From: Brienomyrus brachyistius
Lineage: Eukaryota > Chordata > Actinopteri > Osteoglossiformes > Mormyridae
DNA length: 64,000 nucleotides
Assembly: GCF_023856365.1 (NCBI RefSeq)
Contig: NC_064548.1
Coordinates: 10,837,642-10,901,641 of the forward strand
Direction of reading: 5' to 3'
In this document: positions 51,201 to 63,200 of the stretch, piece after piece
Position numbering within the stretch: position 1 is the first letter of the stretch
Layout of the letters: each line of letters opens with the position of its first letter
Notes under the pieces: generated by a model
What the model was told of the DNA's origin: nothing
The model's database searches: none
Seen by the model: the letters and a program-made list of their open reading frames with translations, nothing else
Position numbers and translations under genes: made by a program

Positions 51201-54200
51201 AGCTTCAGCGTGCCCTCGCTATTCGACACCTGGAGTCGGTTCGCCATCGCCGTGTCTGAAGATCAGATCACCCTCTACATGAACTGTGACACGGAGCTTG
51301 ACGCGGTACGCTTTGAGCGTTCTCCTGACGACATGGACCTGGAAGCTGGGGCAGGTGTCTTCGTGGGCCGGGCTGGGCTGGCAGATCCGGACAAATTCCT
51401 GGTATGCGGTTCTCCCGTTATTTTGGCGGTCATAGTAAAGTGTGGTGGAAATGTTTTTTTTTTTTCCCCAAAAAGAATGATAAACTCAGGAGACAATCAA
51501 GTCAAAATGCCTGAAGAAAAATACTGTTTTTTTTTTGGTAGTAAAACAGGAAAGAGGCTGTCTGGCTAAATCAGCCATGATTTAATTGCTTAAATTGGCC
51601 TGCGTCAAGTCAAAACACACAGCACAAGTGAAAGCAAACCTGTTCCCTTCTCTGGGACAGGAAAGCTAATTCTCAGGGAGCAATTAGCCAATGATGACCT
51701 ATCCTGTAAGTTTAATGGCCGCTCAGCCATGTTCAGCCTCCTCCCGGATTATTAACTCGGTTTGACAGGCTTTCTTTGACCCTCTGAGATAATTATGCAG
51801 CACCCAGTCCAGAACATAAATGAAGGAAGACATGTGTGGAAGCTATGGGTCTAGTGCTGCATTTTTTTCTGACTTTCTGAGCACTGGAGATGCTTCACAT
51901 CCATAGATTTTTCACAGGCGGCTTTTAAGGAATTTAATTTCCTGTTAAGCTAAAAGGTGAATGCATTCGTGACGTATCATAATCACCAGATGTGTAACCG
52001 GCTGATGTTGTGTTGCGTTGTGTTATGTGTGTGTCTCAGGGAGTTATTAGTGAGCTGAAGGTGGTGGGAAACCCTCAGGCCGCCGAGAGGCACTGCGAGG
52101 AGGAGGAAGACGATTCTGATGCCGTACGTACTGAAGGGGACCAGCCACTGTGCGCACGTCCCCTTGTCATAAACTCCAAATGTCTCTTTGGGTTTCTTTT
52201 TTTTTCACTCAGTAATAAGGAGTTTCCTTAGCAGACATGGAATATGTATTTGAAAGCCTGTTGTTGGTGACACCCACCCCAAGAAGGGGTAAGCTACCTA
52301 CTTTATGCAAATCAGGTCCTGAAGAGGAAGAAGATGAAGGGCCAGTACACCATGACAAACTGCCATCCTGTCATATAAAAGGTCTTATATATCGAAAACA
52401 TGATGGGTTCACCAGAATATGTGGTTAATGTTTTAATTCTGTGTCCTTGCATATTGATGTGAGTGACATGCAACTTTATCAGGATCAGTTAGTGTTTAGC
52501 TAAATGAATGGGAATTACAGATAAGAAATAATAAACTGTGATTCCTGTTGTTTCTTTTCGTGGATCGAAATAGATGGTGTGAGAAATACTACAGTTAATA
52601 CTTTTTTCATGTTATTGTATGATATATCACATATTTGGTCATTTTTAACAATATGTGGAGGCTGCACAAATCTGTCATGGGTTATGAAGGCAGTTGAAAG
52701 TCAGAAGTCTGCCTAAAATACCAGACAAAAGCTTCTCAGTCTCAGTTACATATAGCTTCTCAGTTCCCATTTTACATGATTTACTGTCAGCGAGTAACGC
52801 TGCTCTAAATGTAAATGAAGATTCTGAAAAAAACCCATCTTTTACAGGCATCCGGTGACTATGGCAGTGGATATGATGAGGAGATGACTGCCAAGGTATG
52901 CTTCTGTCGTTCTTTTTCTTTTTTGTTTGTTTATTTTTATTTTTTTTACTTTAAAGCAACATTTATGGATCTTTTTAAGGAATTTTTATATTCCTTATAT
53001 TTTTAATTGAAGAGCAAATTTCCAAAATTCACTCGGTCCCCGAGGTACTGTTGTGGGAAAAGTTTGTAAGTAAATTCCATTCCTGTGGACTGAGCGAGTT
53101 ACACAAATGTAACGAAAGCTCTTCCTTGGATTTGTTTGGTTCCTGATACTGTAAGGTACGATGAGGAAGGCTGACTTTACGTCATTGGCGGTCTCATCTC
53201 AAAAACAACAAAAAATGGAGTGAGTGAGTTTTGGAAACCCGCGTTTCAGTCTAGTCTCTAATTTTACTTGTATGAGTAGCTGTGAGATTGTGTACTGGCT
53301 GGGTCACTGAAGCCCATTCCGATCAGAAGTTCTGTTCCTGTTCTGATCCTTCGCTGTCTGGCTGGAAAAATCATCAGATTCAGTGTCGGCTCCCCTCGCC
53401 CCAGCCACGCAGAGCTCCCCTGGAACAATCTTTTGAATAAACTTGGCTTTGGGGGCTCCTTCACTTTATTATGTTTATCCGTTTTCTCGATTAGCATTAA
53501 GGTATGCCGTGCCTAGCAAGCAAGTGGGGTCAGGAAAATTCCCAGCAGGCAGCTGGTGACGCACAAAGCCCCTCCTCTGCCCCCCACCCCCATGACAGTT
53601 CCATAGAAACGGAACCCATGGCTGATAATAACGAAGGATCCTTCTCTGCTGAGCAGGTTGTAAATGGTGTGTAATATCATAACAAAGCTGGTGTTGGGTG
53701 GAAAATTAGCTATTAAATATGCTATTCAGTGCTGGACACATATATCAACCAGCTATAGTAGGTAGCTTTGCAGGTATCAAAACATAGTGAGTGTGCAAAT
53801 GAGCAGACTTACTGTGGAGAGTTCGCTCGCTAGGTGGACGCAGTGGGATTTTGTGGCACAACACAAAGGGGTAAAATTGAATTAGAAGTCCAGCTGGCCA
53901 CTTGAGGCAATTATAAAGTAAAATATTCAACATGGAACAGAAAGCACATGCATAATTTGTTAGAAGTATATAAGGCATATTGCATACAGTAAATTATATA
54001 CTGTAATACTGTAACATTTATTTTTCATAGGTTCACAAGAAGCATTAAACATCACAGGACAAAACTTTTCACTTTCTTGTAACTACTGAAACCTGTAATG
54101 AAAGGGAATATCAAAGTAGCATGCTTGGATCCAAACACCGCAGACATTATACGTTTAAGTCTGTTGGAAGCATTAATTACCAATCCACTGTGGATTGACA

Positions 54201-57200
54201 CTGCTGCCGTGATTGTGTGTGTGTGTGGCTCTCTCTGCGTGTTCCTTGTATACTTCAAGACTTAGGATAGGGCTGCCTGTGAATTTCTCTCATGCGGTGC
54301 GGTGACCTGATGGATCTGCTGAAGGTTACAGAGCCCACTTTGAAGCCCTGTTCTGCAGCAGTCGCACATCTTTGGGGATTCCAAACACTTCACTTGTGTT
54401 TACTAAACCCTTGTCAGCACAAGAGCCAGGAAATGTTTTACTCACGTTATCAACATTTATTACTCATACAGGATAAAGTGTCCATCTCTTTGGAAAAAAA
54501 GTGAAAATTTATATGGATTTGACATTGTTTTGGTCCATTGAAAAACAAATTATTCAACTGAATGACATTAATTTTCTCCACCATTACAGTGTCTACAATT
54601 TTTCATCTGATTACATCGTTGTCAAATTATACAAAAGTCAGCTGCTGTTATGGGTTTTTTTTTTGCAGGTCTCACATAACCAATCTTTGCTTCTTTCTGT
54701 TTGTAAACGTCTGAGGCCCAGAGATAGTGAATTCCAGGTTCTTGTGCTTGTTGGCACCTAATGGTGTAAATGCTGTCGACACATGTGCACTATATAAAAG
54801 TAATTAAGGATATGAGAGCCAGGAGGCAGAAATCTGAGAAATGACTCTCCGTACACAGGCTTACCCAACTATTTCACCAGTATTTTGCAATGGGACCAGT
54901 TAAATAATCAATGGGAAGTGCATTGGCTTACTGGGACCTGGCTGTGCATGAAAGTCCCATCTATCTGAATCTTCAGCTCTTTTTTTTTCCAAGTACAATC
55001 AGCAGGTGACCTCTGAGCACCAGGAATTTCCATCCAGGTCCCCACTTCAGTGAACCCTGAGCTATGCTGGTGTAGAGCTCAACACCTGCCATTTTGTTTG
55101 TTGTGGTTTCCATGTTTCTGAAGGACAGAATCAGCAAGGAGGCGCATGCCACCATGTCAGAGTTTTGATAGGGCAGATCTTTCTGCTGGTGTTCTTCAAG
55201 TCTGAATTGCTGAATTTTAAGGCTGTAGACTGCAAGTTAGAACTAATAGTGGGGGCGGATTAGCACATAGGCTGTCCTTGGCTATAGCTTACCGCCACTG
55301 CAAAACATCAACCCCCCTCCCCCCATCAGGAAAAATGGAACGGTAATAAAATGTGATTATTCCGTCACATTGCTGACATTACATCAGCCCAGAAAATAGC
55401 TCCAGTGGCCTTCTTGGAAGACGAGCTTCCAGCCAGTAGCTCCCAGATTATTTAGGCTTGAGCCCCGGTGCTGATGTTGGCCTATGGCCCCCAGAGGAGT
55501 TCATCTCTGACCATGGGTCTTTTCTTTGCCCCTCTGTAGGTAGTGCCACCACCCCTGGCCCCCATTCCACAGCCTCCAGTGACCACAGACTCTATTAAAC
55601 TGACAGAGACACTCCATGCAGCAGAAACTGGGCACAGAGGGACAGGTTAGTGACTGACAGACCTGCTACTGAAGCTTAGTCTGGCTGTCTGAAATCTGAA
55701 TTTGAACACTATTATCTGTTTATGTTAATTGTGGTTAATTAAGACATATGATCGCGCTATGACTAAGGATTTTTTTGTACGTTTTCACTGGATACTAATC
55801 AAGCAAATAACTTTATCATTATTTTTAAAAAAATCAAAATGAAGGGCCCCAGGGGGCATTCTGGCTCAATGGGTGGCACAGTTGCCCAAAGACCCTGACC
55901 ATGATAAGTGTTTAGAAGATGGATGGATGGGTGATGGAAATACTGATCCGTTCCTGTGACACAGTGCCCTCTGGTGGAAATAATCAATATGGAGAAAAAG
56001 TCCATATTTTATGCTTTTTTGTAATACAAAAAAAATTTAACCAATACATTGAAAATGAAATTTTAGGAATGTTTTATAAAAACTTAAAAACAAACTTAAC
56101 CTTAAAAATGTTTCAATTGAGTCCTTGATGGAATCTTGGTGATCTGAGCGTTACTGCCTGCACAGAGGTAAGCTGTGGAACACGAAAACAAACATGCTAG
56201 TTATCAATGAATCATACTTGGATAATGTGCTCATTTGCATTTTCAGAACACAAAGTATATCAAATAGGTTTCATCAAAAGAAAAAAAAACAAGCTAAAGC
56301 TAAAACCTCTACTTTTAGGTGATGAAAATGTCTATTTTCCCTTCACTCTAGCCCATGAGTCTCACAGCCATTTGGTGGAGTCCAGACCTGGGCTAACAGG
56401 ACCACAAGGTGAGTTCCAAGAGGACCTGTCATCATCATAAGGCTTCCTGGGGAGCCTGCCTGCCGCACTATAACCATTTTCAGTACACTTGTTGAGCATA
56501 CTCACGTGTAAAGTGTAACAAAGTTTGGGATACCAACTAAATGCTGTTGTGTTATAACTTTAAGAGTTCAGTGATAACCTCAGTCACTCCCTGATGCAGG
56601 ACCAGGTGGCCCTAAAGGAGCGAAGGGGGACAAAGGAGAGGCGGGAATTAAGGGAGACAGGGGTCCTGCAGGGCCCAAGGGAGACTCGGGGTCGGATGCT
56701 GGGACACGAAGTGTGAGTCGCGGAGATAAGGTATGTCTGATTTATTTATTTTTTGCTAATTTAATTTTCGTTACCCACAATTTGCACATGCCCGAGGCAG
56801 AGATGGGTTTCTGTCTTGTGCCGTGATGATCCCTGACCAGTATGGCCTCATTTCTAGGGTATTTGTAGTGCCAAGTAGTCCAAACAAAGCAAAAAATGAA
56901 ATGTATATTTAAAACTGCAAGCTGTAGCTCAGAAGTTGTTAGTGCAGATGTTTTTCAAACATATGACTTACAAAAACTAGTTTGGCAGTTTGGATTTGGC
57001 AGTCAGGAAAAAGTTTTGATTAAAAAGAATGCATTCATATATCTAGGCCTTTGATATTCACATGCTTTTAAAATTTTGGACAAGATTTCTGCTCATATTT
57101 TCATGACAGATCAATTGTAAATATGTGACAAATGTTTATCCTGTATTTTTTTAGGGTGACCCAGGGGAGAAAGGAATAAAGGTATGTTCGTTCATGGATG

Positions 57201-60200
57201 ATAGCATTACAGCATAATGCTAAATCAACCTCTTTTTAATAGTGGAGTCCAATTAAATTAATTACATACAAGAGTGTGTAGCTTAACGTCTGGGTTACCT
57301 TCTGTCTGATAGGGCGTTGGGAGAATTGGATGTTATATGAACATCGTATACACTGTATACAACCCTGTATGCAGTAGTATGCATGGATCTATACTGTATA
57401 CTGTATGTACTGCCTAAATCGATAGGATACTTTACACTAACTAATACAGTACTTTACGGCTGTGTACTGCACTATAATAAAACTCATAAGTAATACATAT
57501 ACACTGCATTAGCACCCCAAAAGGGAGAAAGAACATAAAATAATGATAAAAAGTACAGTATACAGTAAATACATAAGTGCATAACAGACATTAATTATTG
57601 CTGTGAAGTATTATGGGTAATTGCTTTGTTTACACTAGCTACATGTGGTGCATTATAATCACTTATGTCTGCTGCCTTCCATTAGGAGATCAGGATTTTG
57701 CATCTGTGTTTTAACCTTATGGGACCTTGGATATATATGCGGCCAGACGTTTCGTGGAAGGATGTTAAGCAATGCATAACTACGATCAAATGTTTAATCA
57801 CGTAAAGTTGACTTGCGTATATCTAAGCATATATATAAAATCCCCACCGTGCGCGTTTTTAAGGATGATGCTTAATCAAAGCATCCGAAGTACATTAAAT
57901 GAAAATTGGCACCAGACAAGGCAGGCAGTTGTTTTCCTTTTTCCTTCGTTTTCCTTGCGCTTAGTTTTCTTGCGCTGTGAATGCATCTATTCTAATTAGT
58001 GTAGTGCTTTATACAAATTAATTCTTATAAAGAACTAATTTCATTGGGCAGACATATGGCTTATTATAGTATTTAGTATGCCTGACGTTTCCTAGAGAAT
58101 TATATTAATTGTAGCATTTTTTAATACCAATAATGAAATTTTTTTATGTGTTCGCAACACAATGCCCAGGCTAGGTTAGGCTACGCTGAGTTGAACGGTA
58201 CAGGAGGAGGTGGAATGCAAACTGCGGAAATATTGTCGTACATAAGGGGTTGAAGAATGGTTTATTTGTGTCAGTTGTGGAGTGTCTGTATATGAGAAGA
58301 GTAGCTCTCAGCTGCGCTTTGCCAGCTGGTTGACAGATGAGTTGGATGCAGAATTGGAAACCATTTAAATATAAAGTGAATGATGTATTCGACCATCAGA
58401 ATAGGCTGATGCCTTTAAGTTCTATTAACATTTTTTTCATATAGACTTGTGGGGACTTGTTTGAAATTTTGGGTTTAAACTTTAGCACAAACAACATGAC
58501 ACCTGGGCCCTGCATCATGGATTTTTGAGTTAGTAAGATTTTAAGGTAATCTGAGTTAAATATACAGGTGTGAAGAAATCTTGCTTTGCGATACAGGCCC
58601 CTGAAATAACTGAACTGTATGTTAATGATTACGTGCAGTGAAATTCAGTTTCAGTTTACCTGTACTGCTTGGCACACCGTCACAATTCTGCTTATTTAGG
58701 GAAGTGCTGGATTTGGCTATCCTGGGGCAAAAGGTGACCAAGGACCCCCTGGCCCCCCTGGACCTGCTGGGCCACCTGGTCCTGCTGCGGAGCTCGTGCA
58801 CCGTGGGGATGGAACCGTGGTGCACCAGATCCCAGGACCCAGAGGACCACCTGGCCCTCCAGGGTCTACTGGCCCAGCAGGACCTCCAGGAGCCGACGGA
58901 GAGCCAGTGAGTTATGTTCTTTCTACCTTTGTAATTTACCAGTAGAGGGTCGTCTGCAGCACTCAAAAACAAACCTGAGATTCATGTTTAAACCATGGTT
59001 CTAGGTGCATTAGCCTACAGTAGAATACAATAGCTTAAAATAAGCCTTAAGCTATATTGTACATTTATTGGTTTGACTCCACATGGTCAAACTTAAATAA
59101 TTTATCTTTACACCTACAATGTGCAATACCAGTCACAGGTTTGGACACACAAAGCCATCTACAAAACAGACTGATAGAGTGTCGCATCACATGACCAGAC
59201 CACTTTACCTTAACACAATATAATCAGTTTTGGAGCAGTTTGACCAGGGAGGGAAGGAAAAGTGGCCAATGAGAGCTCAGCATATGTGGGACCACCTTCA
59301 GGACAGCAGGAGATGCGTCCCAGGAGGCCACCTCACGAAACAGTGTCATGAAAGGAGACAGTAGGGCCAAAGTCTAACTGGAGGCACTCTGCCAGTCCGG
59401 GGATTTGACCTGGAACCTTTTGAGTCTCAACTTCACCCCCACAACCAATGATTTTTTTTTTCGTTTAGTACCTCCACGATGTCTTAAGGATAATGATAAT
59501 GATAATGATTCTGAAATCTAGAGAATAGTAAGAATAAACCTTCCTATGGGTAGGCATGTCCAAAATTTTCACTGGTACTGTACATGATGCAAGTATATTT
59601 AAAAATGTCTGGGCTAAAATACGAATTGAAATCTTCCGCTTTTCTCTTTTTCACAGGGTGACCCTGGTGAAGACGGTATTCAAGTAAGTTCTGTCCGTAA
59701 TTGTTTTATGGTAGACTAACGTACAGTATGTGTAGGATTCGGAGACAAAGACATGTTTGTGATAAGCCTGCTCAGCGATGTATAGATAGTACAAGTTGCT
59801 GGAATTGTTCTTAGGTTTACACAGACTGGTTACTTATCTTCGTGTTTCCATCAACAGGGTTCTTCTGGACCACCAGGCTTCCCAGGAAGCCCAGGCGACC
59901 CTGGAGTTAAGGGAGAGAAGGTATGAAGATCTCAGTCCCTTTAAGCAACTTGATGACTTGACTTGTTTTGGTTGACACTGAGTTGTGCATATGCCATTGA
60001 TTTATTTATGTGATCACAAATGTTTGTTTGGTTGGCTGCTGCATTTTAGGGTGACCGGGGCGAGGGGCAGCCTGGCCCCAGGGGATCTCCGGGGCCCCCT
60101 GGACCTCCTGGACCATCTCGTTCTGATAGACCTGTGAGTTCATATTTTCCCTCTTTACCATTGCTTTGCTGGTACGGTAGTAGAAGTAGAGGTTATTTTA

Positions 60201-63200
60201 GGAGTCGCTGGTGCAAAGAATTTATTGGCCAACAATAACTGTTGAGTAAGGTGTGTGTGTGTGTGTGTGTGTGGGTCAGGTGTGTATATTACATTGTGGG
60301 GCCAATGTAATCTGTCTTTGTCTGTTTATATATACAGACACTCCTCTACTTACGAACTTTCAACTTACAAACTTTCAGACGTACGAACGAAGAGGACTCT
60401 AAGTCCAAATTGTATTCGTTGGGCTTCCATTTCCTGTCCATAACATCAATTGTTTTTCCTGCGCGTCAATTCCACCTAGTATGACTTCTGACCGCTACTC
60501 CCGCCGCGCAGCAGCGTAGCGTGCGTACTCCCAGCATCCTATCTCTTTGTACTTGCGTATACCCTTAAAATGTTGTTGAATAACGACTTACGAACATTTC
60601 AAGTTACGAATGGCCATTAGGAACGTATCTCATTCGTAAGTAGAGGAGCGTCCGTACATGTATTGGAGGTCAGTATGTTAACTCTGCCTCTTTCTTATTT
60701 CTAGACATTTGTCGACATGGAGGGATCAGGATTCCCTGATTTAGAGAGTTTTCGGGTAAGTTTCTTTAGCAAAGGCCACTTGGCCAATAGTGACCAGAAT
60801 GAAATGTATTTTTCTAAATCCATTTCATCGGAAAACCTGATCAATCACTGACAACCCCAAATTATTATGACAAACCCTCACTATTATTATTATTATTATT
60901 ACTATTATTATTATTATTCACTCATCATTTTTATGTTTCTGTTTTTATGGTAGGGTCTGCCAGGTCTTCCTGGTCCCCCTGGACCTCCGGGCCCCCCGGG
61001 GCCAGCTGTCCCTGTTGAGTCAACTAGAATTGATCCACCTATTGGACCACCAGGAAAAGATGGAGCTCCTGGCCTACTGGTAGCTATTAGAGTGATTGTA
61101 GTCTATACACATGAGAATTCTTCGTCTGGAGTTGATGGTACTTTTTGGCATTCAGGTCTTCATGTCTTGTCTGATCCATAAGCTTAACCCTTGATGGTTT
61201 TAGGGCCCCCCTGGTCCAGCTGGTAAAGACGGGCTTCCAGGAGCTCCAGGATTACAAGGAGAGAAGGTGATGGGCTGTAGTGGTTTATCAATAGTTATGT
61301 TCTACTGTGGCTCTGAACTTCATTAATTTTTCTGAAATTCCTTATTGTCCAGCTAACAGATTATTACACAGCATTATATTATAAGTCTAAACTCTTCTCT
61401 TCCGCAGGGTGATGCAGGTGAACTGGGTCTTCCTGGACCAGTGGGAGAAAAGGTATGATTAAATTCCATATTTCTCAATTTTCATGATCACTTTTTGCTG
61501 TTTTTTTAATCATTCTGTTAAGTTTTTCCTATTAAGAAATATGGATTATTTTTTTTTTCTCCAACTCAAGCTGCCAAACCCCTGAAAAAAAATGTCACCT
61601 TGTTTGAATAACCATCCAGTCCTGACTGATTTGTGACTGATTTGAGTTGTTTATATACGGAATCATCGTGGGTTCAGGAGTCTGAGATGTGCTTCCTCCT
61701 CTTAGCAAGGCTCCTACCCCTCCATACCCACATATCTCTTAGACCTGCTGTCTTTCTATGCATCCTCATCCCCCTCGGGAGTGGCTGGCTTGCAGGTACC
61801 AGGTCCTGCATGGTGTTGTATTTTGAGTTTCAGATGGTGATGATATGCAAAGCTAACACTGTCTGAAAGTTTGGCTTTTCCTTAGCATAACAAATGTCCC
61901 AGATTATGTATTTTCCTGCCTACATGTGACTGCCTTGGCATGCAGAGTTAAATTTGTCAAACAGCAACACTGTCTTCGGTTTCAAAACGGGGGGGGTTGT
62001 AATGTATCACCCCCCCCCCCCCCCCCCCGAAACCATGCTGGTTAATAGTAAATATGCCTCACTGTGGCGACACACTGCATCCTTTCTCCATTCCACAATC
62101 TCCTCTTTGGATTGTCAGTCCAATGATGGCACAGGTAATGTGTTTATAGACACTTTAGTGGAAATTATATGTACTATTGAGGTATTTTGAAGATACTATA
62201 AAATATGTGATGTATTTTAAGGGGGGCGGCATGGTGGTGCAGTGGTTAGTACTGTTGCCTCACACCTCTGAGACCCGGGTTCGAGTCTCCACCTGAATCA
62301 CAGGTGTGCGGAGTTTGCATGTTCTCCCCATGCTGTCGTGGGGTTTCCTCCGGGTACTCCGGTTTCCCCCCACAGTCCAAAAACATGCTGAGGCTAATTG
62401 GAGTTGCTAAATTGCCCGTAGGTGTGCATGCGTGAGTGAATGGTGTGTGAGTGTGCCCTGCGATGGGCTGGCCCCCCATCCTGGGTTGTTCCCTGCCTCG
62501 TGCCCATTGCTTCCGGGATAGGCTCCGGACCCCCCGCGACCCAGTAGGATAAGCGGTTTGGAAAATGGATGGATGGATGGATGTATTTTAAGGGGAAACC
62601 CAGCGCAAATGGACCAAATCCCATGTCATTTTGCATTAGTTATGGATTTTTGCTTGCTCACTTATGGGTCAGAGAGGTGACTCTGACCTGCCTTCCTTTT
62701 TCCTTTATAGGGTTCTCAGGGTATATCTGGGGTCCCAGGGAAGCCTGGAGAAACTGGACTTGCTGGACTGCCTGGACCAATGGGACCTGTTGGACCCCCA
62801 GGGCCACCAGGACCCCCAGGACCTGGTTTCGGTGTTGGCTTTGTGAGTATTCCCATGTAGTTCCCTAATCAGCAGTCACTGCTAACATGAGTGTAATTAT
62901 ACCGTGTGCTTTGATAAACCTCCCCTCTCTGCTGCAATAACTGGGTCTAAGCATCGTAGGTTCCTGACCAGTAGTCTTTTTCTGAAGGACGACGGGGACT
63001 TGGAAGCTTCAGGTGTGGGATTTTTTAGTGGAGCTCCTGGAGTGAGAGGACCTAAAGGACAGCAGGTGCGTTTCTGGCACCTTCTCGGCTGTTGCTGCGC
63101 ATTCGCTTCCCTCATGATGGTTTCCCATTTTCTGTCTCTTATTTTTCTTAGGGACCTCCTGGAGTTCCAGGCCTATCAGTAAGAACATGCCTAATATTGC

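Larger units (their letters stand above)
51402..55539 (+). other. col18a1 introns around the small acidic-linker exons
   Basis: Three introns (51402-52039, 52124-52847, 52896-55539). I see no further exons or recognisable repeats beyond short homopolymer runs. A C-rich patch with GGGGTC/CCCC runs lies near 53580, but it is not enough for a call. Confidence 0.6.
55646..58699 (+). other. col18a1 introns flanking the first collagenous exons
   Basis: Introns 55646-56351, 56409-56599, 56731-57154 and 57182-58699. The first holds a short tail fragment resembling the GATGGATGG-ended SINE (about 55855-55932). The 1.5-kb intron from 57182 shows no extra Gly-X-Y exon in any frame and no clear repeat. 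Confidence 0.6.

Noticed and set aside
51402..51569. Read-through of the TSPN exon frame to 51569
   Set aside because: A GTATGC donor follows CTG at 51401 and the next exon resumes the family sequence GVISELKV in phase 0; the extension is intronic.
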